From contig BSDZ01000049.1 in NCBI GenBank assembly GCA_030268105.1, positions 121,300 through 185,299 on the forward strand: DNA of 64,000 nucleotides, written 5' to 3'. Position numbers and translations under genes: made by a program. The DNA comes from Volvox africanus. Taxonomy: Eukaryota; Chlorophyta; Chlorophyceae; Chlamydomonadales; Volvocaceae. The notes under the pieces are model-generated. The model did no database searches. It worked only from the letters and a program-made list of their open reading frames with translations, and was not told where the DNA came from. Below, piece by piece: positions 10,297 through 19,775 of the stretch. Every line of letters starts with the position of its first letter. Positions within the stretch are counted from its first letter, which is position 1.

Positions 10297-11128
10297 TGTT
10301 GTGCTACGGTTTATTTCCCGCCGACGCGTAGGTCGACGCGATCCTACAAGGCGAAGTGCTTTTGTGATGAACGCATTGCATATGAATGAATCTGCATGAT
10401 ATAAATGTATTCGTGTACATTTATATATGCATTTGGCATGTTGTCATTATCCATCGCGACATCGCATCATGGCAAATCCGCCTAGCATGCATGAAAGCCC
10501 GAATCATTGAAGTGCGCATTATGCTCGTGCTACGAAACGATAAGTAATATTATCTGATATAATATTACTTCATTAAAGCACACGTTGAGAGCGCCGCACT
10601 CGTCGCGATGCATGCCCTGCAACCGGATATCGTTATCCGGACCCTTGCATCATGCGAATGCCGGAAAGGCTTACACGTTGTTATGTGTAGACATCGCCTA
10701 AACGCAGTAGGATTGTCACGTCTAGGATCGGCCTCCTGATGTGAATCGTACGGCATTGCGATGCTGCGAGTATAACAGATGCGAGGACGGCTAAGTAAGA
10801 TAGATAAAAAAGACATTCGATACCGGAGAACACTAGTGTGTTCTATATTACTATTGCTATACACTATTCTACTTAGCCTGAGCTAAGCCTGAACTTCGCT
10901 AATCACCGCCGCGTGATGATTGCTCGCTTCCGGCGCTGACGGCGATTTCGTCCATTGCATCGTTCTGACCCGTAATACTGTAAGTTATATCTCTCTTCGT
11001 CTTGAAGTCTTCCGCTGTCTCTGTTTGCTCTTGCTTGCCTTGCTGTACTTGCAAGTGCTCGCGCATCGGTGTCGATAGTCTCCAGACGCGCAGATACTCA
11101 TGAGCAAACGCGAACGAGAGGTACAACA
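10297..11128 (+). repeat. B1 5' LTR (832 bp)
   Basis: TGTTGTGCTACGG...GAGGTACAACA, TG...CA ends. Contains two strong hairpins: 10400-10425 (TATAAATGTA stem, 6-base loop) and 10542-10570 (12-bp perfect stem AAGTAATATTAT, 5-base loop). TATA-like sequence lies around 10420-10428. Open frames inside the LTR have no domain and are not called. Confidence 0.95.
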
Positions 11129-11131
11129 ATT

Positions 11132-11143
11132 TGGTATCGAGAC
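11132..11143 (+). promoter_or_regulatory. B1 primer-binding site
   Basis: TGGTATCGAGAC begins three bases after the 5' LTR. TGG matches the universal tRNA CCA end, and the first seven bases match the initiator-Met type site (TGGTATC), but the next bases differ. The same 12-mer with the same spacing is found in family A. The primer tRNA is not identified. Confidence 0.65.
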
Positions 11144-11195
11144 AGGTTCGTTGCCTAACTGTCTCTCTTTGTCTAATCGGAAGTAGGTTCTTTCT

Positions 11196-11283
11196 ATGGC
11201 GAGTTCCAGCGACGAACCACGAGGACCGCTAGATACTTTTGCCGAAGACTTAGGCCGCGCCGTTTTGGACGCCGCCGCTTCCG
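11196..11283 (+). CDS. B1 gag leader, exon 1 (proposed)
   Basis: First ATG after the primer-binding site opens a 29-codon frame (MASSSDEPRGPLDTF, then AEDLGRAVLDAAAS) that ends in TCCG|GTTTGTAAT, a plausible 5' splice site in phase 1. Family A has a counterpart at the same place (PLDMETLPEELSAAIFAAATT) ending ACCG|GTCTGTAAT, also phase 1. In A a sister copy shows the intron precisely removed. Without splicing this frame stops two codons later. The exon assignment is inferred from that parallel; no RNA evidence is available here. Confidence 0.6.
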
Positions 11284-11354
11284 GTTTGTAATTGTTTAAT
11301 TGCTTTTGCTTAGATTGCTGCACTTGTTGTGTAAGTGTACGCTCTGAGTCGCAG
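11284..11354 (+). other. Proposed phase-1 intron in B1 gag leader (71 bp)
   Basis: GTTTGTAATTG...GAGTCGCAG. Joining the flanks gives G-NLSTPALLATATETG, where the Ser-Thr-Pro aligns with V-STPQTLRSGTS after the family A intron. The length (71 bp) and T-rich interior are compatible with a small intron. Confidence 0.6.
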
Positions 11355-11629
11355 GTAATCTCAGTACACCGGCATTGCTTGCCACGGCGACTGAGACCGG
11401 CGTTCGTCCGGACCAGTTGGCGACTCTCATCGCCCAAACTACGGAGATCAGGACTCAGCTGGGCAAGTACTTGCTGAGTTTACTGGATCTTCTCAAGAGT
11501 ACTGTCGGTAGGCTCGCCGAACTGTTTTGTACTCTTGCCTTTGCGATAGAAGTCGGCTTCTATTACGCAAAACTAGGGTATCGTTTCATGCTCCATGTCC
11601 GCGGAACACGACGATACGCCGCACACTAG
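11355..11629 (+). CDS. B1 gag leader, exon 2 (helical N-terminal part)
   Basis: Continues the spliced leader frame for about 91 codons to a TAG at 11627-11629. It is predicted largely helical and Leu-rich (IRTQLGKYLLSLLDLLKSTV). It overlaps the start of the main gag frame (11595) by 35 bases, with gag in the +1 frame. In family A the spliced leader also runs into gag in the +1 frame. This could be joined to gag by +1 frameshifting or a second splice, or act as an upstream ORF; the sequence does not decide. Confidence 0.5.
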
Positions 11630-12830
11630 CCTAGCTAGCCAACCCGATTTCGTTGTAGCTGCTAGAGCATCGGATAGAGGTCTTGAGACTGTTGGCGCGC
11701 GAGCCACTCGGGAGCCCCTTTTCCTTCAGACCCCTGCTCACTTAATTGTGCCGCATTCAGCAGTGAACACGAATATGGACAACACTGCTGGACCAAGGGT
11801 TCTGCCATTACCTCAAGCTCGAGGGCATGATGACATCCCTGAGGTGATGAGATTGTCTATTCCCGTTCCTAGGCTCAATATTTCGCTGACCGACAAGACA
11901 CCAGGGCATAGCATAGCCGATGCAACTCGTGCGTACGTGCGTGACGCTAAAAAGTACCTCCAAGCTGTTCATGGTGGCGATAATGACGGTATCAGGTGTC
12001 TCTTCGTTGGTAACACCCTCGAGGGCGCAGCGAAGGACTGGTATCGCAATTGGACCAACGCCCGGGGCAGCTATACTTTTGACGAGTTGGTCGCCGCTTT
12101 GCTCGCACGATTCGCTACTGAGGTTCAAGCACGCGATGTGGAAGCTCGAAACGCTTTGGCAGCCGGTAGCTACCACATGCGTCGGGATGAAAATGTACCT
12201 GCGTACCAGTCACGCTTCGAAGCACTTGTGACTCCCATTGCTGACCTCACCGAATCTGAGCGTGTCTTTTGGTTTAGGCGAGGCCTAACGAAACTTTTGG
12301 CTAAATGGTGTGCCACTGACTTGGTTGGAGCGCAGATCAAGTCGTATGACGCGTTGGTCGCTTTTGCTAAGGGCGCGGAGATACGACTCCTTGCCGGCGA
12401 GGAAGAAGTCAAGTCTGCCCCTCGTGCAAATGCCGTGCAAGTGCAGGATCCGCTTGGGGAAGCTGTGGCTCTCGACCAGGACCTCGGCGCGACCCGCCCC
12501 ACGCCTACTGCCGCGACGCGACGCAGCAACGGGCAACGCAAGGCGCGCGGGGGCGCTAGCTCGGGTGTCCGTGGTACAGGAGGAGCAGGTCCGAGCTCGG
12601 ACCCAGCTAGGAACAGGAAGCGTGGTGGTGCGCCGTCGTCGGCAGCCGCACAGCATTCCGACCCCAACGCGAAGCGTACTCGTACGGACGACACATTTAT
12701 GCCAAAATGGAATTGCAATCGTTCCGAATTCGAGCGTCGGAAATTGGCCAATGTTTGTCTACGGTGTGCGGAGAATCATTCCACGAAGGATTGCCCTCTA
12801 ATGCCGCCGTTTGTACCTCAGCCGAAATAG
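11595..12830 (+). CDS. gag: B1 gag (411 aa), structural protein with zinc knuckle
   Basis: Capsid/nucleocapsid precursor that would form the retrotransposon particle and bind its RNA. A retrotransposon gag (capsid) domain spans roughly residues 90-260, with the conserved stretches AKDWYRNWTNARGSYTFDEL and YQSRFEALVTPIADL. A basic, Gly/Ser/Arg-rich linker follows, then a zinc knuckle CLRCAENHSTKDC (CX2CX3HX4C, one residue shorter than the canonical CX2CX4HX4C). The frame ends in TAG (12828-12830) and pol continues in the same frame. ATG 11595 is the first in this frame after a stop at 11574; a leader-encoded extension is possible. Confidence 0.9.
   Translation: MSAEHDDTPHTSLASQPDFVVAARASDRGLETVGARATREPLFLQTPAHLIVPHSAVNTNMDNTAGPRVLPLPQARGHDDIPEVMRLSIPVPRLNISLTDKTPGHSIADATRAYVRDAKKYLQAVHGGDNDGIRCLFVGNTLEGAAKDWYRNWTNARGSYTFDELVAALLARFATEVQARDVEARNALAAGSYHMRRDENVPAYQSRFEALVTPIADLTESERVFWFRRGLTKLLAKWCATDLVGAQIKSYDALVAFAKGAEIRLLAGEEEVKSAPRANAVQVQDPLGEAVALDQDLGATRPTPTAATRRSNGQRKARGGASSGVRGTGGAGPSSDPARNRKRGGAPSSAAAQHSDPNAKRTRTDDTFMPKWNCNRSEFERRKLANVCLRCAENHSTKDCPLMPPFVPQPK
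12828..12830 (+). promoter_or_regulatory. gag-pol UAG, candidate readthrough stop (B1)
   Basis: UAG followed by GGG CTT GCC separates gag from pol in the same frame, with no other stop until the integrase. The residues after it ([13 protein letters not shown]) match those after the UAG of family A (ELAQVGIEGSPPG). Coding conservation immediately after a stop suggests the ribosome passes it. Confidence 0.7.
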
Positions 12831-15800
12831 GGGCTTGCCCGGGTTCCTGCGGAGGGGGCACCACCTGGGATTTCTGAACTAACGCGTGGTCGGTGGTCAT
12901 CCTTACGGCCAGCCGTTAAGGCATTGTTGCCTTGTGTACTTGGACACATCGAGCGAGTCATTTCGCGACGCATCACGCTTGACGGACGCACGGGACTTCT
13001 CTGCTTCGACCCGTTGTGTAATTTGTTTACACCTCGCCGTCCCCTGTCGTCTATCGATCTGTCTAACCACGTGGTTTTGTTCATCCCCTCGTCTCTGCGT
13101 GAGATGTCGGAACAGTTGGCCATATACAGGAGGTGTAGGCGTCAATATCCAGGCACGGCCGCATGTGTTTTACTCCCCGCTTTCTGTCGGCGCAAGGCAG
13201 AGGCATCGTTAAGGGGTATGCGGCATGTCCACCGGTTCGAGCCGGGCACTGTTTTGTTTAATGGTGTGGATCGGGAGGGTACGCTGGCTCCGTGGCCACA
13301 CCTATCCTACTCGGTTGACGTTTGGTACGAAGCTCCTGATGGGGGTGCCGTTGGTTACGGACCCGCCTTAAGTGCGCTGACGTTGTCTGCTGGGCATTCG
13401 CTCGTAGATAACCGTGTCCCTGTGGTTCAGATCGGTTTGAATGGCCGTACTCTGAAGGCACTTGTTGACACCGGTGCCAGCGACGACTTCATCTCTGTCG
13501 CAGAGGTGAATGCGCTGGGGTTGTCCCCAGAGTCGTCTGATTGTCCACAGGTTACCCTTGCTGACGGGGGTAAGCATCCCATCGTGGGCAGGATTACCCT
13601 TAGCCTATCGTTAGGCCCTTTGCGTGTTGTGACCCGACCGTACGTGCTGCAGGGCTTAGCAGAGACTGCACCGTACATAATGGGGTCGTCGACATTACGA
13701 CAGTACCGCGCGCGCATCGACATGGAGACCGCAACCCTGCATATGTGCAAGGGTACTCTGTCGATTAAGGTACCTTTCCTGTCGTTCGAACATGTCACAC
13801 CAAAGGAGGGCGAAACTGAGGCGGTGCCTATGGTTAATTTCGCTGTGACCGCAATGGCCGCGCGAATCGAACCAGAGCTAGTCGGGCGTAAGGAGGCCGT
13901 CCGTTTGTTACGGAAGGGCGCGCACGGACTGCTTTTAAGGCCGCGGGTGAGCTGTTGTGTCACCACCGCGCAGATTTCTGCAGATCCTGAGGTTGAGGCC
14001 CTACTGTCGCAGTATGAGGACGTCTTTAAAGATATCCCCGGCCTACCACCTATGCGTCCTGTTGATCACACAATCCCTCTCATGCCTGGAGCGCAGCCTA
14101 CAGCCCGGCCAATGTACAGGTTGAGTCCATTGGAGCTGGATGAGGTAAAGCGCCAGGTGACGGATTTGCTCGCGAAGGGTATGATACGCCCCAGCACATC
14201 CCCGTTTTCTGCACCGATTTTGTTTGTCGGTAAGAAGGATGGGACCTTGCGCATGTGCATTGATTACCGGGGGTTAAATGCGAATACTGTGAAAAATCGC
14301 TACCCTTTGCCACGCGTTGACGACCTGTTGGATAAGCTGAAGGGCTCGGCTTATTTTTCCTCAATTGACTTACAACAGGGCTACAATCAGATTCGCATCG
14401 CTGCCTCTGATATCCCGAAAACCGCTTTTCGGACGCCCTTCGGTCACTTTGAGTATACGGTCCTATCATTTGGTTTGACTAATGCCCCTGCGACGTTTCA
14501 GGCGGTTATGGACCGAATGTTCAGGCCGTTTATCGACAGGTTCGTTGTTTGCTACCTGGATGACATCTTGGTATATTCTAAAACGCGCGAGGAGCACTTG
14601 GAGCATCTTCGGCTCGTGCTCGACGTTATGAGGCGGGAGCAATTGTTTGCTAAACGCGCCAAATGCTTTTGGGCGCAGCCTCAGGTGGAATATTTGGGCC
14701 ACATTGTGTCGGCCACCGGTGTGAAGATGGACCCGCGGAAGGTCGCCGTGGTTCGCGATTGGCCCGCGCCTCAGAACCTCACGGAGCTGCGTAAGTTCCT
14801 TGGCTTGACCAATTATTTCCGGAAGTTCATTGAAAAATATTCCATCATTGCGGCCCCGCTTACTAACTTAACTCACAAAGGCGTTTTCGTTTCGCTCGAG
14901 TCGTGGACGTCGCAATGCCAGCGGGCATTCGAAGAGCTCAAACGAATCGTTGCCGAAGATGTCACCCTTGCATTCCCTGATTACTCGTTGCCATTTCGCG
15001 TTGAGGTAGTGTCTGATGCCTCAATATTTGGAAGCGGCGCTGTATTGTTACAGGAAGGGCGACCGATCGCCTTCACGAGTAAGAAGTTTTCTGGTGCGGA
15101 AATTCGCTACACCACCGGGGAACAGGAGCTTCTGGCTGTGCTGCATGCTTTAAAGGAATGGCGCTGTTACCTCGAGGGACGCCCGTTTACTTTAAAGACT
15201 GACCATAAGCCCCTAACGTTTTTGCAAAGCGTTCCAACGTTGAACCGCCGTCAAGCTAGGTGGATGGAATATCTAGCTAGGTTCAACTGCACCTGGGAGT
15301 ATATTTCTGGTAAATTGAATATTGCCGATGCTCTCAGTCGACATCCGTCGCTACACGCTGCAATTTTGGCAGCGCCCGTCGTGCGGCCGCGTAGCGAGGA
15401 GGTACCGATCGCGACGGACCTCGCGGAGCGGTTGAAGGTTGCCTACAACGCAGACGCCTGGTTCGCGGACCCGGCTAATGTAGAAAACCTTCGCAAGCAG
15501 AATGGCCTTTGGCTACGGACGGAGGGTGCAGCTACGCAAATCGTCGTTCCGAACGACGACGCGCTACGCTACGACATCCTTGCGCGGTTCCACGAGGACC
15601 CGTTAGCAGGACACCCTGGTAGCAAGCGATTGATCGACTTGGTGCAACGTTCCTTTTGGTGGCCTCGTTTGGCTAAGGATGCGGCGAACTTCGTCCAGAC
15701 ATGCAGTCTGTGCCAGCGCAATAAGGCTTTGTCCGGTAAGGGCCATGGGTTGTTGCAACCGTTGCCTGTCCCGGATGCGCCTTGGGAAAGTGTTTCCATG

Positions 15801-16067
15801 GACTTCGTAGTCGCGCTGCCCAAAACTGAGGGGGGATACGATGCGGTGTTCGTAATGGTCGATCGTCTGACTAAGATGGTTCACCTAGCACCATGCACAT
15901 CATCCTGCACGGCTGAGCAAACCGCACGTTTGTTTTTTGACAATGTGGTTCGGTTACACGGGATTCCCAAAAATGTGATCTCGGACCGCGGTGGACAGTT
16001 TACGTCTAAGTTTTGGGAAGCGCTCTGCAAACTAGTTGGCATGCGCGTCAACCTGAGCACGGCGTAG
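12831..16067 (+). CDS. pol: B1 pol, up to an in-frame UAG in integrase
   Basis: Would supply protease, reverse transcriptase, RNase H and integrase for replication. In order: a conserved N-terminal domain of about 150 residues ([13 protein letters not shown] ... ACVLLPAF); protease [10 protein letters not shown] (about 13462); RT with QQGYNQIRI and YLDD (about 14552); RNase H ([24 protein letters not shown]); integrase HHCC finger ([10 protein letters not shown] ... CSLCQRNK) and the first two catalytic Asp (SMDF, SDRGGQF). The first ATG is at 12924, but the frame is open from the gag UAG at 12828. TAG at 16065-16067 replaces the Tyr of the conserved AYHPQTDG motif and precedes the catalytic Glu. 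Confidence 0.92.
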   Translation, partial: GLARVPAEGAPPGISELTRGRWSSLRPAVKALLPCVLGHIERVISRRITLDGRTGLLCFDPLCNLFTPRRPLSSIDLSNHVVLFIPSSLREMSEQLAIYRRCRRQYPGTAACVLLPAFCRRKAEASLRGMRHVHRFEPGTVLFNGVDREGTLAPWPHLSYSVDVWYEAPDGGAVGYGPALSALTLSAGHSLVDNRVPVVQIGLNGRTLKALVDTGASDDFISVAEVNALGLSPESSDCPQVTLADGGKHPIVGRITLSLSLGPLRVVTRPYVLQGLAETAPYIMGSSTLRQYRARIDMETATLHMCKGTLSIKVPFLSFEHVTPKEGETEAVPMVNFAVTAMAARIEPELVGRKEAVRLLRKGAHGLLLRPRVSCCVTTAQISADPEVEALLSQYEDVFKDIPGLPPMRPVDHTIPLMPGAQPTARPMYRLSPLELDEVKRQVTDLLAKGMIRPSTSPFSAPILFVGKKDGTLRMCIDYRGLNANTVKNRYPLPRVDDLLDKLKGSAYFSSIDLQQGYNQIRIAASDIPKTAFRTPFGHFEYTVLSFGLTNAPATFQAVMDRMFRPFIDRFVVCYLDDILVYSKTREEHLEHLRLVLDVMRREQLFAKRAKCFWAQPQVEYLGHIVSATGVKMDPRKVAVVRDWPAPQNLTELRKFLGLTNYFRKFIEKYSIIAAPLTNLTHKGVFVSLESWTSQCQRAFEELKRIVAEDVTLAFPDYSLPFRVEVVSDASIFGSGAVLLQEGRPIAFTSKKFSGAEIRYTTGEQELLAVLHALKEWRCYLEGRPFTLKTDHKPLTFLQSVPTLNRRQARWMEYLARFNCTWEYISGKLNIADALSRHPSLHAAILAAPVVRPRSEEVPIATDLAERLKVAYNADAWFADPANVENLRKQNGLWLRTEGAATQIVVPNDDALRYDILARFHEDPLAGHPGSKRLIDLVQRSFWWPRLAKDAANFVQTCSLCQRNKALSGKGHGLLQPLPVPDAPWESVSMDFVVALPKTEGGYDAVFVMVDRLTKMVHLAPCTSSCTAEQTARLFFDNVVRLHGIPKNVISDRGGQFTSKFWEALCKLVGMRVNLSTA

Positions 16068-16877
16068 CACCCGCAGACTGATGGTCATACCGAACGCACA
16101 AACTGCACGTTGGGTGATATGTTGCGCAATTATGCTGGTCGCACACCACTTGTTTGGGATACATATTTGACTGCGGCAGAATTCACGCTTAACAATGCTG
16201 TTAACCGCTCTACAGGCAAAAGTCCGTTCTTTCTTAACTACGGGTTTCATCCCGCGCTACCCGTGTGGCGTGAGTTGGAAGTGAACGTGCCTGCTGCTAA
16301 ACTTTTTGCCAAGTCGTTTATGTCCCGAATCACAGACGCGAAGTCGTGTTTGGACGCGGCGCAGCAACGAACGACAGAATACTACAACAAATCCTGCTTG
16401 GAAGGGCAACTCGTGTTGCTAAGCACCAAGAACTTGCGTTCCTTGGCCGACGGATCCCGAAAACTCTTACCCCGCTGGATTGGCCCGTATCCTGTCGTGC
16501 GCATGGTTGGGAATGTGGCTGTGGAGCTTGCATTGCCCACTGATATGACCATTCACCCCACGTTTCACGTATCGCTTGTTCGTCCGTATCGTAGTACGGA
16601 ACCCGTCCCTGAGCCTGCTAACGCCCCCGCAGCGATCGAACCAGTTCCCGAGACCTGGATCGCTGGTAAACAGAAGTTTTACGATGTGGAGCGGGTGTTA
16701 GATTATCGCGCGCGTCGTGTGGGCCGACACCGACGTAAGCGAACAGTACACGAGTACTTGGTTAAGTGGACAGGGTATACCGACGAGCACAACTCATGGG
16801 AACCAGCACGCAACTTCTCACAGGACATGAAACCCCTGCTCGAAGAAGCCCGCAAACGTGCCACGCAAACCCAATGA
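16068..16877 (+). pseudogene. B1 pol C-terminal part: integrase end and chromodomain
   Basis: Same frame as the upstream pol, directly after the TAG. It begins HPQTDGHTER, where the Glu is the third DDE catalytic residue; B2 has Gln for the His, as in other integrases. Then come the integrase C-terminal domain (LLPRWIGPYPVVRMVG) and a chromodomain (about 16680-16850: YDVERVLDYRARR ... EYLVKWTGYTDEHNSWEPARNF) that would read histone marks and steer integration to heterochromatin. Five or so residues are lost relative to family A in the NKS-CLEGQLV stretch. Stop TGA at 16875. Confidence 0.85.
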
Positions 16878-16921
16878 CCCCTGCAGTCGATGCTGTATGA
16901 TGTAGCGAGGACGCTGCATAC

Positions 16922-16936
16922 GGGAGGGGGGATAAT
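16922..16936 (+). promoter_or_regulatory. B1 polypurine tract
   Basis: GGGAGGGGGGATAAT abuts the 3' LTR, the usual plus-strand priming site. An identical tract precedes the B2 3' LTR at 62822. Confidence 0.85.
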
Positions 16937-17768
16937 TGTTGTGCTACGGTTTATTTCCCGCCGACGCGTAGGTCGACGCGATCCTACGAGGCGAAGTGCT
17001 TTTGTGATGAACGCATTGCATATGAATGAATCTGCATGATATAAATGTATTCGTGTACATTTATATATGCATTTGGCATGTTGTCATTATCCATCGCGAC
17101 ATCGCATCATGGCAAATCCGCCTAGCATGCATGAAAGCCCGAATCATTGAAGTGCGCATTATGCTCGTGCTACGAAACGATAAGTAATATTATCTGATAT
17201 AATATTACTTCATTAAAGCACACGTTGAGAGCGCCGCACTCGTCGCGATGCATGCCCTGCAACCGGATATCGTTATCCGGACCCTTGCATCATGCGAATG
17301 CCGGAAAGGCTTACACGTTGTTATGTGTAGACATCGCCTAGACGCAGTAGGATTGTCACGTCTAGGATCGGCCTCCTGATGTGAATCGTACGGCATTGCG
17401 ATGCTGCGAGTATAACAGATGCGAGGACGGCTAAGTAAGATAGATAAAAAAGACATTCGATACCGGAGAACACTAGTGTGTTCTATATTACTATTGCTAT
17501 ACACTATTCTACTTAGCCTGAGCTAAGCCTGAACTTCGCTAATCACCGCCGCGTGATGATTGCTCGCTTCCGGCGCTGACGGCGATTTCGTCCATTGCAT
17601 CGTTCTGACCCGTAATACTGTAAGTTATATCTCTCTTCGTCTTGAAGTCTTCCGCTGTCTCTGTTTGCTCTTGCTTGCCTTGCTGTACTTGCAAGTGCTC
17701 GCGCATCGGTGTCGATAGTCTCCAGACGCGCAGATACTCATGAGCAAACGCGAACGAGAGGTACAACA
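16937..17768 (+). repeat. B1 3' LTR (832 bp)
   Basis: Near-identical to 10297-11128. Followed by the duplication GTATC (17769-17773), after which A1 pol resumes. Confidence 0.95.
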
Positions 17769-17773
17769 GTATC

Positions 17774-18043
17774 AGGGTGTTGACGTTTGCATGCCCTAAA
17801 GAGAGCTAATTGCTTCTGTAGCTCGCAGAGTGAAGAGGGAGTGAACAAGATAGTATGCCCACCCAAGTTAGCGGAGGATAGGGGGCGACCTTGAGGCTCA
17901 AACAGATTACAAAAGCCATCAAAGCCGGCACGGACAGTTTGTGCATCAAAAGAAAAACGTCTCCCTATCACCTGCTCCACTTGGTTTAAAACAGAGGGCA
18001 AAAGAGCCCGTACTGCACGGCACTTTGCTACCATCTGGCCCAC
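17774..18043 (-). pseudogene. A1 pol N-terminal part, cut off by B1
   Basis: Starts MGQMVAKCRAVRALLPSVL and covers the first 90 or so residues of pol (the domain between gag and protease), then hits GTATC and the B1 LTR. The in-frame residues between the gag UAG (18092-18094) and this ATG are also open. Contains Gln where other copies have Arg (FDAQTV). Confidence 0.9.
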
Positions 18044-18091
18044 AGCAAAGACCCCAGGTGGTGATCCCTCTATACCAACCTGGGCAAGTTC

Positions 18092-18937
18092 CTAGTGGTC
18101 CTTACCCTTATTTTTCTCCGCCCCTAGCATTGGGCAGGAGTCAACCCTATGTTGGTCGGAACCGCAACGGAGGCACATCCCATGTTGTTTACGAAAATGG
18201 AACTCCCGTCTAGTACATTTGAATGTGGTTAAATATTCCGCTAGGTTCTGCTTGGGCCCCTTCTTCTGCACGTGGCCCCCTTTTGGGGCCAAGTGCCTCC
18301 CCTGCTGTCCGCCGCCCCTCTTAGACTTACCGGCGCCCTTAACCTGCCGCGGCTGATCCTCGTGCCCGGTGATGCCTGGACGAACGGATGCAGCCCGCGG
18401 TTTTTTGGTCGGGGGCGCCGGGGTCTCCTCGTCAGGGTCGTCGCAGGCCATATCCTGTACCGACAGCATGTTCATTTTGGGACGGGCCAGTTTGTCAGAT
18501 TCCCGTCGGGCCAGTAACCTAAGTTCAGCTCCCAGGGAGAACTGAACCAAGTCTGTATATGACTTAAAGGTTTTACCCGACAGGTCAGTTGCACAGTCCC
18601 CACTAAGGTCGGATGAGAGGCCCTGCTGAAACCAAAACACACGCTCACTATCAGACAGGTCCGCAATGGGCGTGACAAGAGCCTCAAAGCGGCTCTGATA
18701 GGCAGAGACAGTTTCTCCAGGGCGCATGCGATATTTGCCAGCATTTAATTTCAGGCGTGCCTCAGTGTCACGTGACTGGACCTGGGGTGCAAAACGGACA
18801 AGCAGTGCTTCTAGCAGTTCCTCAGATGTATAAGAATCCCTTGCGTTAGTCCATTGATCGTGCCATAATCTTGCCGCGCCTTCAAAGGCAGTGGCCAAGA
18901 AAAGACGGCGCGTAGAGTCCTGTTGACCCCCACGGGC
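18092..18937 (-). pseudogene. A1 gag, C-terminal fragment
   Basis: Carries the capsid domain from RGGQQDSTRR onward, the basic linker and the zinc knuckle CLRCGSDQHRVDSC, ending in TAG. The first ~180 residues are lost. The open frame continues into C sequence up to 19006, but that part (EAAKDFALVAGAAAG) is not gag. Confidence 0.9.
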
Positions 18938-19775
18938 CGCCCCCGCTGCTGCCCCCGCCACCAAAGCAAAGTCCTTCGCCGCTTCAACCACTGACCCCGC
19001 CCCCACCCAGTAACAGCGGACTGCTTCCCTTTCCTTCCCCTGCCCCTAACCCCGTCCCCCCGCCGCTCCTTCTCTGCCCACCCCCCCGCCCAACCACTGC
19101 GCACAAAAGTATCTGGGCCGGAAAACAACCAAGGTACGGCGAAAGCCACGAAAGCCACGAAAGCCAGCTTTGGCGGCCCCCCCGGCCGGAAAACAACCAA
19201 GGTACGGCGAAAGCCACGAAAGCCACGATAGCCGAGGGATATCGAAAGCTGGAAGCTGCTTTCACAAGACAGCTTTTGCTTCTTCAAGCCGTGTGTCTTG
19301 TGAAAGACAGACCCGTGTCTTGCAGGCGGCGTTAAAAGCCCAAAGCCACAAGCCTGAAGCTCCACTAGGCTTTCGAAAGCTGGGACGCTGCTTTCACAAG
19401 ACAGCTTTTGCTTTAGACGGCCGTGTCTTTGTGAAAGTCAGGCTCGTATCTTTCAGAGGGCTTTCATGTGTCTTTCGGTGACTTGCAAAGCAATTTGACA
19501 CTGGGGGCCATATGTGCACAGGAGGGGCTATTGCCTCACCATTAGGCCCATTAATAATGCCATTGGCTGCTTCGAGCCAGCCCTATGCAAGCCTACGTAG
19601 AGGTTCACTTATGCATCTAGCCACGTCAGGACCCTTGTGTAGGGATTCAGGTGCGTGCCTGATACCTATCTGTTAAAGACACAGGTTAAGCAATGCTCTA
19701 TGTAGACCCGGGTGTGATGACCATGTGCAATTGGATGAACCCTATCCGTCGGTTGATTTACCATGATTATATAAA
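18937..19775. repeat. Partial C copy with empty A insertion site
   Basis: Matches C1 5211-6051 nearly base for base, including the right arm of the inverted minisatellite and the TTTCACAAGACAGC repeats. It ends in GATTATATAAA and runs straight into CCCCCTGCAAAG, with a single ATAAA and no LTR. This is the pre-insertion state of the site occupied by A1 (6052) and A2 (24791). Confidence 0.9.

Larger units (their letters stand above)
10297..17768 (+). mobile_element. Ty3/gypsy chromovirus B1, full length
   Basis: Complete element: 5' LTR, primer-binding site, intron-containing leader, gag, UAG, pol, polypurine tract, 3' LTR. It is flanked by the 5-bp duplication GTATC. It is inserted antisense into A1 pol. 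The two LTRs differ at about two positions (CCTACAAGG versus CCTACGAGG, and CTAAACG versus CTAGACG), which would suggest a recent insertion. However, the copy B2 at 49006 shares the same site and duplication while its right LTR is much more diverged. Pol carries an in-frame TAG in the integrase, so this copy is probably non-autonomous unless that stop is read through. Confidence 0.95.
6052..18937 (-). mobile_element. Ty3/gypsy chromovirus A1, 5' truncated, interrupted by B1
   Basis: Reading from the minus strand, the 3' LTR (6052-6474), a polypurine tract, most of pol, the gag-pol UAG and the C-terminal 60% of gag are present. The 5' half of gag, the leader and the 5' LTR are missing. At 18936-18937 the gag sequence joins directly to C sequence equivalent to position 5211, sharing only GC at the join. 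Element B1 sits inside pol with the duplication GTATC (10292-10296 and 17769-17773). The A1 insertion site in C1 is the same as that of A2 in C2, so A1 and A2 descend from one insertion copied by tandem duplication. Confidence 0.9.

Noticed and set aside
10565..10864. A 99-codon minus-strand frame in the B LTR
   Set aside because: Present in LTRs only, no domain, disrupted in the diverged LTR; the LTR explanation suffices.
12828..16067. UAG reassigned to an amino acid in the nuclear code
   Set aside because: Some ulvophyte algae use UAG for Gln, but the integrase UAG replaces Tyr and pol contains no other in-frame UAG; readthrough plus one nonsense mutation is simpler. Not fully excluded.
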